The notes below the pieces were generated by a model. It searched no databases and had not been told where the DNA came from. It saw only the letters and a list, made by a program, of their open reading frames with translations. DNA of 64,000 bases from Kibdelosporangium sp. MJ126-NF4 (GTDB lineage Bacteria; Actinomycetota; Actinomycetes; Mycobacteriales; Pseudonocardiaceae), in contig NZ_CDME01000012.1 in assembly GCF_000826545.1 (NCBI RefSeq), positions 124,001-188,000 of the forward strand. Reading direction: 5' to 3'. Shown piece by piece: positions 17,613-26,641 of the stretch. The translations under genes were made by a program, and so were the position numbers. The first letter of the stretch is position 1; each line of letters starts with the position of its first letter.

Positions 17613-19997
17613 ATGACACTGTTATCCCTGCGAAAGCCGTGGATTCGCAACACCACAGCGGCCGTTTCCGCAGTGCTCGCTGTCGGCGGCATCGCTGTGG
17701 CCGGTGTGGACGGTGGCAACGAGGTCAAGGACGTCAAGCTGTTGTCCGGCGCGGCCTGGCTGGCCTCCGGCCGGGTCGGTCAGCTCAGCCTGCTGGACGG
17801 CCCGTCGACGGAGCTCTCCGCGCAGGTGCAGGTGTCCGCGCCGGGATCGGTGCTCGACGTGGTGCAGGCCGGGCCGAACGCGTACGCGGTCGACCAGACA
17901 TCGGGGACCATTCGACGGATCGACGGGGCAACCTTCGAGGTCAGCGCACCCGAGTCGCCGATTCCCGGGGCACGCGGCGGGCTCACCGCGTTCGCCGGAT
18001 CCGGCAAGCTGTACGTCGTGGACACTCAACGTGGGCTGTTCACCAACGCCGACCCCCGAACCGGACGGGCGCTGAGCGAGAGGAAGAACCTCGCCGTGCA
18101 GATCGCGCCGAACACCACCGGGATCGACGACGACGGCAGGCTGTGGATCTCCGACAACGCCACCGGCGACGTGCGGATGATCTCCGACGGCGACGAGCCA
18201 AGGCGGTTCACGGGCATCACGAAGCCGGGACGCAGCCTGCTGACCATCGCCAAGGGCAAACCCGTCGTGGTGGATGTCGCCGCGCGCAAGGCGACCGTGC
18301 TGGATCCCGGTACGCGGCTGTCGCCGAGCACGATCGACCTCGATCTGCGTGCGGGCGAGGACGTGCAGATCAGTGGTTCGCCGTACGGCGACCGGTTCTA
18401 CGTGGTCGCGCCGCGTGGCGTGCTCACGATCTGCGAACTGGACGAGGAGAGCTGCACCAACGCGGTCCCGCTGACCGGGGGCAGGCTCGGCGCCGCCGTG
18501 GAGGCGGGCAATCGCTTGTTCGTCCCCGACTACACCACCGGGCAGGTCTGGATCGTCGACCTGGACAAGCGGACCGTGCTCGCCCAGCCGCAGGTGCTCA
18601 GGACCGCGCGGCAGTTCCAACTGGTGTCCCGGGACGGTGTGGTCTTCTTCAACGACCCTGAGTCCGACGAGGCCGGTGTGATCACACTGGACGGCACTGT
18701 GCTGAACGTGGCGAAGTACGACGCCAAGGACCCGAACAAGGGCTTGAACGCGCCCATCAAGGGCGTGCCGACCCAGCCGAATCCAACGCAGCCGAACGCG
18801 CCGCAGCAGCCGTCCCAGCAGGATCCGGCACAGGTTCCGGTGCCGCCGCAGCAGCAGTCACCGAACCAGCAGCCATCGACGCAGAGTCAGAACCCGCCGC
18901 CCGCCGACACGGTCCCGCCGCAGAACCCGGCTCCGCCGTACCAGCCTCCACAGCCACCTGTTCCTCCCCCACCGCCACCGCCACCGCCTCCGCCGCCCGC
19001 GCCACCGGAACCGCCGCCAACCCAGGATCCGCCGCCCACACCGGAGAAACCGGTCATCCGGATCACGCTGTCGAAGAACAGCCCGGTAGCGGGCGAGAAC
19101 ATCACGCTCAAGGTTGACGACAGCAAGGGTGTGTCGCCCAAGCAGGCCACCTGGTCGTTCGGTGACTCGCAGAAGGGCACCGGCGCGATGGTCGGCCACA
19201 AGTGGGCGACGGTCGGCACGTACCAGGTCAGCGTCGAGGTGACCATGCCGGACGGACAGACCGCGACCACGTCACGCCCGGTCGAGGTGACCAAACCGCC
19301 GGACACCACTGTGCCGACGGTGATCGGACAGACCGAGAGCGCCGCGACGACCGCGCTCACCAACGCCAACTTGCGGACAACGGTCAAGAAGGTCGCCAGC
19401 AACACGGTCGCCGCCGGTCTCGTGTTCGCGCAGGATCCCGCGGGTGGAAAGGTCGTGCCGCCGCAGACGACGGTGACTCTGCAGGTCTCCTCGGGCAAAC
19501 CGGCCCCGATCGACCTCCTGCAGCGCGCGTCCGGCGCCGCGTGGCGAAGCGGCGCGGGCACGTTGCCCTACAACGGTAGTGACGGTGACGTCAAGGGCTT
19601 CGTCAAACCTCGCAGCGGGTTCCGGCTAGAGGACGGGTCAGCGCCCGCCTTCCTGGAAACACACCCGCAGTGGGTCGACAACGGCTATATCGAGGGCACG
19701 TACACGCTTCCGCGTGCCGTGATCGCCGGTGACCGGTTCAAGGCAACGGTCGGCTTCATGGCCGTGGCGAGCCCACCGTCCGCAGGTGGCGGCACGTTCA
19801 TCGTCAGCGTGATCAGGAATGGCACCACGACGACGATCGCGACCGTCGCCGACTCGGCGTCCGACGGCGCGATGCGCCAGATCAACGTCGACCTGACCCC
19901 GCACGCGGGCGCGACCGGGATCAGGTTCCGTTTCAACGCAGGTCCCTCCGCAGGCCAGGACTGGGCCTCCTGGGTCGGACCACGAATCGAAGGATGA
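17613..19997 (+). CDS. surface protein: beta-propeller, Pro-rich linker, PKD and PASTA domains
   Basis: A 794-residue envelope protein with an N-terminal signal or anchor segment (about residues 14-32, AAVSAVLAVGGIAVAG). Residues about 40-375 show propeller-like repeats. A Pro/Gln linker at about 383-477 could cross the wall. A PKD domain (about 479-565, ATWSFGDSQKG and VGHKWATVGTYQVSVEV) is followed by one PASTA domain (about 568-632, VPTVIGQTESAATTAL) and a C-terminal jelly-roll-like domain (about 635-794). PASTA and PKD domains bind muropeptides or glycans, so wall attachment is likely. It lies 73 bases after the transglutaminase gene and 7 bases before the next gene. Confidence 0.8.
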   Translation: MTLLSLRKPWIRNTTAAVSAVLAVGGIAVAGVDGGNEVKDVKLLSGAAWLASGRVGQLSLLDGPSTELSAQVQVSAPGSVLDVVQAGPNAYAVDQTSGTIRRIDGATFEVSAPESPIPGARGGLTAFAGSGKLYVVDTQRGLFTNADPRTGRALSERKNLAVQIAPNTTGIDDDGRLWISDNATGDVRMISDGDEPRRFTGITKPGRSLLTIAKGKPVVVDVAARKATVLDPGTRLSPSTIDLDLRAGEDVQISGSPYGDRFYVVAPRGVLTICELDEESCTNAVPLTGGRLGAAVEAGNRLFVPDYTTGQVWIVDLDKRTVLAQPQVLRTARQFQLVSRDGVVFFNDPESDEAGVITLDGTVLNVAKYDAKDPNKGLNAPIKGVPTQPNPTQPNAPQQPSQQDPAQVPVPPQQQSPNQQPSTQSQNPPPADTVPPQNPAPPYQPPQPPVPPPPPPPPPPPPAPPEPPPTQDPPPTPEKPVIRITLSKNSPVAGENITLKVDDSKGVSPKQATWSFGDSQKGTGAMVGHKWATVGTYQVSVEVTMPDGQTATTSRPVEVTKPPDTTVPTVIGQTESAATTALTNANLRTTVKKVASNTVAAGLVFAQDPAGGKVVPPQTTVTLQVSSGKPAPIDLLQRASGAAWRSGAGTLPYNGSDGDVKGFVKPRSGFRLEDGSAPAFLETHPQWVDNGYIEGTYTLPRAVIAGDRFKATVGFMAVASPPSAGGGTFIVSVIRNGTTTTIATVADSASDGAMRQINVDLTPHAGATGIRFRFNAGPSAGQDWASWVGPRIEG

Positions 19998-20004
19998 TCA
20001 AGAC

Positions 20005-21501
20005 ATGGCCATCGCGATGAAGGTGACCGTCACCCCGGAGCGGCTCTCGCTGGGGCCGGGCGAGTCGGCGGACGTCGAGGTGACGGTCCAGAACGCCAGC
20101 CAGGTCGTCGAGCACTTCGCCGCGCAGGTGGTCGGCTTGCCGAGCCCCGACCTGATCCGGTGTGAGCCGGACGTGGTGAAGCTGCGGCCCAAGGAGGTCG
20201 GCACCCTGCGGATGCAGATCTCGGTGCCGGAACGCGGCGGGATGGTCGCCGGGCCGTACACCCTCGGTCTGGTCGTGAAGTCCCCATACAGCCAGGAAGT
20301 CTCGCGCTGCGAGGAACTCCCGCTGGACGTGCGCCCGGCGCCCGTGCTGACCATGAACGTCCAGCCCGAGGTGGCCAACGGCGGCAAGGTCGGCAACTAC
20401 GTGGTCAACCTGGCCAACGAGGGCAACATGCCGATGGCGGTGACGCTGTCGGGCAACGACCCGGAGAACCGCGTCGGTTTCAAGTTCGCGCCACGCGAGA
20501 TCAGGCTCAAACCGGGCATGGTCGCGGGCTCGCAGGTGACGGTGAACTCCGACCAGCCGCTGACCGGCCAGGAGAAGCGGCGGTCGGCCACGCTGCGCGC
20601 GAACGCGGGCGAGACCGTGGTGGAGAAACCGGTCTCGTTCGTGCAGCGGCCGAAGATCCGCGGCGGCTGGATGAAGTTCGGCGCGCTGGCCGCCGGTCTC
20701 GCGGTGCTGGGCGGTGCGACGGTCGGTGGCGCGTTGCTGCTGCGCGACATCAAGAAGGACCAGAGCGTCACGGCCAACACATCGCCTGCCGCACAGCAGG
20801 CGCCCCAGCCGCAGCCCCAGCCGAACCCGCAGCCGTCCGTCCCGGCGCCGCCGACCCAGCAGCCTGCGCCCCCGAACCCGAGCCAGCCCGCTCCGCAACC
20901 GCCTCCGAACCCGCAACCACCCACCGCGGCGCCGACCCAGCCAAATCAGCCGCAGGTGCCGACCGTGGACTTCGTCAGCTTCGAACGCAAGAGGGACCAG
21001 CAGCCCGTCGACCGGGAGCTGCCGATCGGCAGCGACTACTTCGTCGACGCCGGGCTGACAATGACGAACGCGACCGACAAGGCCCCGGCGATCTGCAAGA
21101 ACGCCACCCAGCAGTGGTTCAGGATCAGCCGGGCTGGCACGAACAACAACAACCCGGTGGCGGGGGCCAACGCCTACTTGTCCACCGGTGTGCCCGTCGA
21201 GCCACGCGACTGCAACATCGTCCCGATCCGCTTCACCTTCGACAAGCCGTTGAGCGCGGTGAACGTGTTCTTCACCGGCCTGCCGACGGTGAAGTACACC
21301 GCGACTGTGACCTACATGGACGGCACGAAGCTGGCGCAGGAGGCGGTCTGCCCCAAGATCGGGGACTCCGCCTCGATCGGCTTCCAGGTCGCGCAGGGCA
21401 AACCGGCGATCAAGGAGGTCGAGTTCGGCTACAGCACGTCCGTGCAGCCGTCCAGGGAGACCGTCACGATGCTCAAGGGAATCGGTTACACCCGGGCATG
21501 A
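20005..21501 (+). CDS. Ig-like (COG1470-type) single-pass membrane protein
   Basis: A 498-residue protein without a signal peptide. Residues 1-217 form two Ig-like domains of the COG1470/NEW3 type (VTPERLSLGPGESADVEV). One transmembrane helix lies at about 225-248, then a Pro/Gln-rich stretch (259-322), then a C-terminal beta-rich domain (322-498). The predicted topology is Ig domains inside and Pro-rich plus terminal domain outside. Proteins of this layout, often called 'hydrolytic protein', recur in actinobacterial injection-system loci. A membrane protein needed for CIS firing (CisA) is described in Streptomyces; whether this is its equivalent is my inference. The gene ends at a strong hairpin facing the CIS operon. 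Confidence 0.75.
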   Translation: MAIAMKVTVTPERLSLGPGESADVEVTVQNASQVVEHFAAQVVGLPSPDLIRCEPDVVKLRPKEVGTLRMQISVPERGGMVAGPYTLGLVVKSPYSQEVSRCEELPLDVRPAPVLTMNVQPEVANGGKVGNYVVNLANEGNMPMAVTLSGNDPENRVGFKFAPREIRLKPGMVAGSQVTVNSDQPLTGQEKRRSATLRANAGETVVEKPVSFVQRPKIRGGWMKFGALAAGLAVLGGATVGGALLLRDIKKDQSVTANTSPAAQQAPQPQPQPNPQPSVPAPPTQQPAPPNPSQPAPQPPPNPQPPTAAPTQPNQPQVPTVDFVSFERKRDQQPVDRELPIGSDYFVDAGLTMTNATDKAPAICKNATQQWFRISRAGTNNNNPVAGANAYLSTGVPVEPRDCNIVPIRFTFDKPLSAVNVFFTGLPTVKYTATVTYMDGTKLAQEAVCPKIGDSASIGFQVAQGKPAIKEVEFGYSTSVQPSRETVTMLKGIGYTRA

Positions 21502-21508
21502 CAACGAG

Positions 21509-21542
21509 AACGGGGTCCTCGTGAGTTCACGAGGACCCCGTT
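21509..21542. terminator. bidirectional terminator hairpin
   Basis: A perfect 15-bp stem, AACGGGGTCCTCGTG and CACGAGGACCCCGTT, closes an AGTT loop. It lies between the convergent ends of the Ig-like membrane protein gene and the last gene of the CIS structural operon and should end transcription from both sides. Confidence 0.85.
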
Positions 21543-21550
21543 GTGGTTCG

Positions 21551-22051
21551 TCAGAGGAAGTAGGCGAGCGCCCAGACTGTTCCCATCGCCAGGACGGGCA
21601 GTCCGATCAGCAGCGCCGTCTTCCACCACTGGCTCCTGCGCTTCGGGCCCGCGGCTTCCGGTGGCGGTTCGGGCATCCAGCGCGGCGGGAAGGCCGCGCC
21701 CGGCCACAGTTCACAACCACAGACCTCGCAGCGCTTGCGGTGCGGCTGGTTCACCTGCCGACACTGTGGACAGTGCGGGCCAAGCGCTCGCGGTGGCTCC
21801 TGTCGCATCACTTGCTGGGGCGGCGGTTGCGGCGGCCGGAACTGTTGCGGCGGCTGGTGGACGCGCTGCGGCGGCGCGTAGGGCATCTGGCCCGTGTAGC
21901 TGATCACGCCGTCGTCCACCGGTTTGTGGGTGACCTTGTGTGGTTGTGGCTCCACGTGGGCCGGTTTGTCCAACAGCAGCGGGTATCCGCAGTGCGCACA
22001 GAGTTTCGCGCCCTGCGGCGGAACCGGCTGGCCGCATTCCGGGCAGTTCAT
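21551..22051 (-). CDS. double zinc-ribbon, tail-anchored membrane protein
   Basis: A 166-residue protein with two zinc ribbons, CPECGQP...CAHCG at residues 3-22 and CPQCRQ...CEVCGCE at about 91-111, separated by a Pro/Gln-rich linker. A single C-terminal membrane helix (ALLIGLPVLAMGTVWALAYFL, about 145-165) ends the protein. This is a tail-anchored design with the ribbons in the cytosol. It overlaps the wedge gene by 4 bases (ATGA), so it is made with the baseplate proteins. I infer a docking or assembly role at the membrane, but there is no direct evidence. It is the last gene of the operon. Confidence 0.8.
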   Translation of the reverse strand: MNCPECGQPVPPQGAKLCAHCGYPLLLDKPAHVEPQPHKVTHKPVDDGVISYTGQMPYAPPQRVHQPPQQFRPPQPPPQQVMRQEPPRALGPHCPQCRQVNQPHRKRCEVCGCELWPGAAFPPRWMPEPPPEAAGPKRRSQWWKTALLIGLPVLAMGTVWALAYFL

Positions 22052-22593
22052 CGTTGCTCCTGGTTCTCCGACCTGACGACCAGGTCCACTCGCACACCGA
22101 TCGGAAGTTCCTCGGCGAGGAACGTCATCACCTGTTTCTTGGTCAACAGGCCTGTGTGGTCCACCTCCACCGTCACCACGTGCGAGGCCTGCGGCACGTC
22201 GTCGCGCGGCCCGAACACCCCGCCGGAGTCGATCACGTCCACCCTGCTGTCGGTCAACGCCTCCAGCAGCAGTTCCAGGCCACGGCTCGTGCCCCGCCAG
22301 ACCAGTGCCTGGCCGACGGCCCGGATGAGCCTGCGCTGCGCGTCACGGACGTTCGGGTCGTCCGAGCCGAGCATGGCCGCGTCGACGTCCACGCCGATCC
22401 ACGACGCCATGTAGACCAGCATGTCCGGTGAGGCCAGGTTGACGTCGAGTTCGTACTCGATGTCGGAGACCTGTTCCCGCACCGAGTCGCCGATCTCCTC
22501 GAAGGCGCGCACGAACCCGGCGATCACCCGGTCCCTGCGCATCGCGGCGGGCAACTGGTCGACCAGCCAGCCCGCGTGTCCGTTGCCGGTCAT
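22048..22593 (-). CDS. baseplate wedge protein, phage tail protein I (gpI) type
   Basis: A 181-residue member of the phage tail protein I family (P2 gpI-like; the T4 gp7-like wedge subunit in simplified baseplates). Family features are LPAAMRRDRVIAGFVRAFEEI at the N-terminus (broken here as LPAAMRRD then FVRAFEEI) and MASWIGVDVD, followed by RRLIRAVGQALVWRGTSRGLELLLEA-type helices and a C-terminal VRVDLVV strand. The length is normal. It overlaps the baseplate J-type gene upstream and the zinc-ribbon gene downstream by 4 bases each, which indicates strict co-translation. Confidence 0.85.
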   Translation of the reverse strand: MTGNGHAGWLVDQLPAAMRRDRVIAGFVRAFEEIGDSVREQVSDIEYELDVNLASPDMLVYMASWIGVDVDAAMLGSDDPNVRDAQRRLIRAVGQALVWRGTSRGLELLLEALTDSRVDVIDSGGVFGPRDDVPQASHVVTVEVDHTGLLTKKQVMTFLAEELPIGVRVDLVVRSENQEQR

Positions 22594-24554
22594 TGCCGCA
22601 CCACCACCCGGTGGGACACCGACATGAACAGTTCCTCCTTCGCCAGCCGGACGCGTTGGCCGACTTCTTCCGGCTGTTGCTGGCCGCGCAGGTCCGCCAG
22701 GAACATGTGGACGGTCTCCGCGCGGGACACGCCCGCCACGCCACGCAACACCGAGAAGATGTCCCCAATGGACAGGTCCGCGTCGAACGGCCAGCCGTTG
22801 CCGTCCGGGCCACCGGTGATCGGGTTGACGAACGCGTACAGCGCGCGTTCGGCGTCCTCACGGACCTTCTCCGGCCGCACGGTCGGCGCCGCGTGGACCT
22901 CTGCGACGACCGTGATGCCCTGGTAGGAGGGCGTGTCGATGCGGACCTGGGTGGTCAGCAGCCGCCGCCCGTCCAGGTAGCCCTTGATCTGGCCGACCAG
23001 GTCCGGCTTCAACGCCAGGTCCTGCAGCTTCATCGTCTCCGGCGCCACGTCGCTGCGCGGCACGACCAGCAGCCGGACCGGCTCGCCCGCCTTGAGCGGC
23101 GGCAGGCACCGCGCCCGCGCGGCGCCGGGAGCGGCGGCCAGTGTCAGGCGCTCGAAATCCCTGCCGGTCACCGCGCGGTGTCCGCCGCGCAGGTACAGCG
23201 GGCCCCGGACCTTGGCGTTCTCCACGCTTTCCGCGTCGACACCGCCGGTGGCCGGTTCGAGGTTCTTCACGGAGTCGACCGACTGGATCGCGCTCAGCGG
23301 CACGGTCAGCTTGCCCGCGCCGACGTTGCCGCGCCTGCCGCCGCCGTAGCGGTAGCCGGTCACCCAGATCTGCGAGTCCTCGTCGGGGATCGCGCCGTAC
23401 TGGCGGATCCGGCCGTCCCTGCCGATCACCCTCGGCCCGAACCGGATCTCGCCGGTCGCGCCGTTCCACGTGTACACCCGGTCGGCGTCGGACGCGTCGG
23501 TGAAGTCGGCGACCTCCATCCACGGCACGGGATCCGGGTCCACGCCGGGTTCCCGCCGGGCGGGCACGATCTCGACACGCTCACGGGAGCCACGCCGGGG
23601 CAGCACGGGCGCCCGCCGCACGACGTGGACCTGGCCCGGTTCGCCGGTGCTGGTGCCGATCAGCTCGCGGGGCGCCGGTTCCGCGTGGTGCGCCGCCACC
23701 GCGCCGCCGAGGCCGACCACAGCGACCGAGTCCAGCAGCGGCGGTGTGTCGTAGGTCTGGCCTTCCACCGCCGGGTCGACCAGTTTGGCACGCACCCAGT
23801 GCGCGCGGACCGGGCCGATCGCCAGGTTCTCGTGCCGCCCCTTGAGCAGCAGCGTGACCTCGCCGGTGGTGTTGAAGCCGTCGCTGGTGTCGGTCAGCAC
23901 CTTCGCGTCCGACCAGTCCTTGCCGTTCCAACTCTGCCACACCCGTGGTGGGTTGCGCGGGTCGATACCACGGCCCGCCGCGCCGCTGACCTCGATGTCG
24001 ACCCGGATCAGGTTGCCTTCCAGGCTTTCCTCGAAGCCCAGGTACATCGCGTCGTCGACGTGCAGCGACGGGAACACCGGGACCTGCGTGCCCTCGAGGC
24101 CCAGTTCCTCGGTCTTGTTCTCGAACCGGCCGTCCGTTCGGGTCAGCAGCGCGGTCAGCTTCGGCTTGACCAGCAGCAGATCCGTGTCGGTCATGAACAC
24201 GATCTGGTCCTCGCCGTGTCCGCGCTCGGTGCCGACCTGGGTGCCGCCGGGCACCCTGATCGACTGCTCCGGCGGCGCGGCCAGCGTGAACAGGATGTCC
24301 GTGCGCGCGGGCGACGCCGAGGCGAGTTCGATGCCGACCAGTTCGAGGAACTTCACGTACAGCCGGTCGGGCACCTGGTTGAGCCGGTACAGGATCATCT
24401 CGGTCATCCAGGCGAACAGCTCGATCAGCGCGACACCGGGATCCGACACGTTGTGGTCGGTCCACTCGGGACAGTGTCGCGCGATCCGCCGCTTCGCCTC
24501 GTCCACGATGTCCTGGAACCGGCGATCGTCGAGATTTGGCGCGGGAAGGCTCAT
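22590..24554 (-). CDS. putative baseplate assembly protein (gpJ/gp6-like, Pvc11-type)
   Basis: A 654-residue baseplate wedge protein of the type annotated as putative baseplate assembly protein. The N-terminus (PNLDDRRFQDIVDEAKRRIA, then HCPEWTDHNVSDPGV) and ELFAWMTEMILYRLNQVPDR-type helix match the family exactly. The middle contains a beta-rich insert (about 190-330), and the C-terminal half carries VTGRDFERLTLAAAPGAAR and the TQVRIDTPSYQGITVVAEVHA segment. Together with gp25 and gpI-type proteins it forms the baseplate wedge around the spike. ATG at 24554; overlaps gp25 by 4 bases. Confidence 0.92.
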   Translation of the reverse strand: MSLPAPNLDDRRFQDIVDEAKRRIARHCPEWTDHNVSDPGVALIELFAWMTEMILYRLNQVPDRLYVKFLELVGIELASASPARTDILFTLAAPPEQSIRVPGGTQVGTERGHGEDQIVFMTDTDLLLVKPKLTALLTRTDGRFENKTEELGLEGTQVPVFPSLHVDDAMYLGFEESLEGNLIRVDIEVSGAAGRGIDPRNPPRVWQSWNGKDWSDAKVLTDTSDGFNTTGEVTLLLKGRHENLAIGPVRAHWVRAKLVDPAVEGQTYDTPPLLDSVAVVGLGGAVAAHHAEPAPRELIGTSTGEPGQVHVVRRAPVLPRRGSRERVEIVPARREPGVDPDPVPWMEVADFTDASDADRVYTWNGATGEIRFGPRVIGRDGRIRQYGAIPDEDSQIWVTGYRYGGGRRGNVGAGKLTVPLSAIQSVDSVKNLEPATGGVDAESVENAKVRGPLYLRGGHRAVTGRDFERLTLAAAPGAARARCLPPLKAGEPVRLLVVPRSDVAPETMKLQDLALKPDLVGQIKGYLDGRRLLTTQVRIDTPSYQGITVVAEVHAAPTVRPEKVREDAERALYAFVNPITGGPDGNGWPFDADLSIGDIFSVLRGVAGVSRAETVHMFLADLRGQQQPEEVGQRVRLAKEELFMSVSHRVVVRQ

Positions 24555-24970
24555 GGCGCCGGTTCCTCCTGGGGGATCACGTAGAACGGGTACACCAGAT
24601 TGCGGTGGTCGTTGGTGGCCTTGACGCGGTAGGCGATGTCGATGGAGATCCTCGACCCGTCACCTTCCGGCTGCGCGCTGACGAGTTCGAGCTCCACACG
24701 CGGCTCCCACCGCGTCACCGCCTCCCGGACGCTCTGCTCGATCAGGCCCAACGTGTTGGCGTTGACGGGCGCGAAGACCTGTTCCCACATGGCGCAGCCG
24801 AAATCCGGGCGCATCACGCGTTCACCCGGCGCTGTGGTCAGGATCATCCGCAGCGCGGCGTCGATCTCCTCACCGCCCTGCACGAGACGAACGCTGCCGC
24901 CCGGTGTGATCTGGCCGGGAAACGCCCAGCCGGAACCGATCAGGTCACCGTTGCCCGGCTCGCTCACCAT
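24551..24970 (-). CDS. gp25/GPW baseplate protein (Pvc9-like)
   Basis: A 139-residue gp25-like protein, the sheath initiator at the baseplate that starts sheath polymerisation. The family core is seen as GWAFPGQITPGGSVRLVQGGEEI, here in the order GWAFPG, VRLVQGGEEIDAALRMIL, then TAPGERVMRPDFGCAMWEQVF. The conserved EEID..LR..L and PGER.M.P.FG motifs are intact. The ATG at 24970 is preferred; a TTG at 24982 is in frame. It starts 16 bases after the spike gene. Confidence 0.9.
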   Translation of the reverse strand: MVSEPGNGDLIGSGWAFPGQITPGGSVRLVQGGEEIDAALRMILTTAPGERVMRPDFGCAMWEQVFAPVNANTLGLIEQSVREAVTRWEPRVELELVSAQPEGDGSRISIDIAYRVKATNDHRNLVYPFYVIPQEEPAP

Positions 24971-24985
24971 CAACTCCCCCAACCC

Positions 24986-26641
24986 CTAGTTCAGCTTGAT
25001 CGGCTTGCCGGACGCGGTGATCGCGCCCTTCGCCGTGATGTCGATCTTCGCGGCGTCCAGCTTCAGCGAGTTGGTCGCCTTGACCTCGATGTCCTTGGCA
25101 CTGATGACCAGCTTCGTCGCACCGGTCAGTTTGGACTCGTCCTTCTCGAGCACCAGTTCGCACTCCGCGTCGCCGAGTTTGACGGTGATCCTGCTCTTCG
25201 GATCGTCGACGAGCACGATCCGGTGGTTCTTGCGGCTGGCCATGATCCGTTCCTTGACCTTGCCGTCCTGCGTCGGCTTGGGCTCCGGTGGCTTGTCCTT
25301 GCGGCCCCAGAGTCCACCGAGGACGATCGGCCGCGACTTGTCGTCGTTCTCGAACCCGACGAGCACCTCGTCGCCGACCTCGGGCAGCCACTCGATGCCA
25401 CGCGACGCGCCCGCGCCGATCGTGGCCACCCTGGCCCACTGGCTCTCGTCGTCGGCCAGCGTCGGGAACTTCACCTTGACCCGCGCCTGGCTTTCCTTGT
25501 CGTCGTTGTTGGTCACCACGCCGACCACCAGGCTGCCCCAGCCGCGGTGCTCCTGCCGGTTCGCGGTTCCGCCGCCACCGATCATGTCGACGAGGCTTTC
25601 GGATTCCTTGGCGCCGCACGTGAACCTCGTGACGTACGGGCGGTCGGCGCCGTAGAGGTGCTCGACCGCGGTCACCCGGTACTTGCCCGCGAGCCGCTTG
25701 CCGACCTTGTCCAGCGTCACGTCGTTGCCCGCGCCGATCCACGGATTGCCCACGGCCTCGCCGCGCAGCACCACGCCGCCGCCGGATGCCTTGGCCATCA
25801 GCGACTGCGCGCGGGCGTCCGCCTCGGTCTGGCTGGCCGCCGGGAACTGCCCGGCCCGCCGGGTGACCTGGCCGAACGCTCGTTTGGCCGCCGAGGCCAT
25901 CTGCGCGGCGGCGGGTGCGTCAGTGCCGGGATCGGGCGTGTTGGCCCGGCCGGTGATCGTTTTCTTGTCGACCGGGTCCCACGCCGTGACGACGACCTCG
26001 TCGCACGCGTCGACCGACGCGAACCGCACCTTGAAGCTGCGCAGGTTCTCGCCCCACGTGAGCTTCGGCGCCTGTCCCCGCCCGGTCGGCTTGCGCTTGA
26101 AGTGGAACTTGTTCTCCGTGATCCAGAAGTCGTAGCCGATCGAGCCCGCGATCCGCCGCAGGAACGCGTAGTCGGTCTCGCTGTGCTGCAACAGGTGTGT
26201 CCGGACGTCCGATGTGCCGTCGATGTCCGGGTCAAGGCCGTACTCGCCGGAGATCCGGCGGGCGATGTCGGCGTCCGTCATGTTGGTGAACGCGCGGGAC
26301 TTGCCGCCGCGCGCCATCCGGTGGGTCAGGTCCAGCCCCGTCACGACGAGCTCGTGCCGCCCGGTCACGCCCGGTTCCACCGACACCCCGGTGACCTCGC
26401 CGGACGTCACGACCACCGGCTCGCCCTCCGCCCGGAACGCGATCTCGACCTTGGTGCCCGGCCGGAACTTGTCCTCGTCGAACAGCTCGAAGTGCGGGTC
26501 GTCGAAGTGCAGGTCGAACGAGTCCGGCAGCTGCACGGACTCCTCGACGTGCACGAGCATCAACCTGGCGTAGAGCTCGGTCCGCAGTGGCGAACCGTCC
26601 ACGGTCAGGATGACGCCGTCAAGGCGGCGCTGCTCAGACAT
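24986..26641 (-). CDS. VgrG/gp27-gp5-like spike protein (Pvc8-like)
   Basis: A 551-residue central spike. Residues 1 to about 350 resemble the gpD/gp27-like hub (HSETDYAFLRRIAGSIGYDFWI-type segment, here LLQHSETDYAFLRRIAG). An OB-fold gp5 domain follows at about 360-440 (EHRGWGSLVVGVVT, EWLPEVGDEVLVGFENDD, VLGGLWG). The tail shows regular short beta repeats (VISAKDIEVKATNSL, IDITAKGAI), consistent with a needle-like beta-helix. The ATG at 26641 overlaps the LysM gene stop by 8 bases; an open extension upstream is shadow. No fused effector domain and no lysozyme domain are present. I see no PAAR tip gene nearby. Confidence 0.92.
   Translation of the reverse strand: MSEQRRLDGVILTVDGSPLRTELYARLMLVHVEESVQLPDSFDLHFDDPHFELFDEDKFRPGTKVEIAFRAEGEPVVVTSGEVTGVSVEPGVTGRHELVVTGLDLTHRMARGGKSRAFTNMTDADIARRISGEYGLDPDIDGTSDVRTHLLQHSETDYAFLRRIAGSIGYDFWITENKFHFKRKPTGRGQAPKLTWGENLRSFKVRFASVDACDEVVVTAWDPVDKKTITGRANTPDPGTDAPAAAQMASAAKRAFGQVTRRAGQFPAASQTEADARAQSLMAKASGGGVVLRGEAVGNPWIGAGNDVTLDKVGKRLAGKYRVTAVEHLYGADRPYVTRFTCGAKESESLVDMIGGGGTANRQEHRGWGSLVVGVVTNNDDKESQARVKVKFPTLADDESQWARVATIGAGASRGIEWLPEVGDEVLVGFENDDKSRPIVLGGLWGRKDKPPEPKPTQDGKVKERIMASRKNHRIVLVDDPKSRITVKLGDAECELVLEKDESKLTGATKLVISAKDIEVKATNSLKLDAAKIDITAKGAITASGKPIKLN

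Noticed and set aside
24986..26641. VgrG with a fused toxin domain
   Set aside because: The C-terminal part is short beta repeats that look structural; no catalytic motif or extra domain follows the OB fold.
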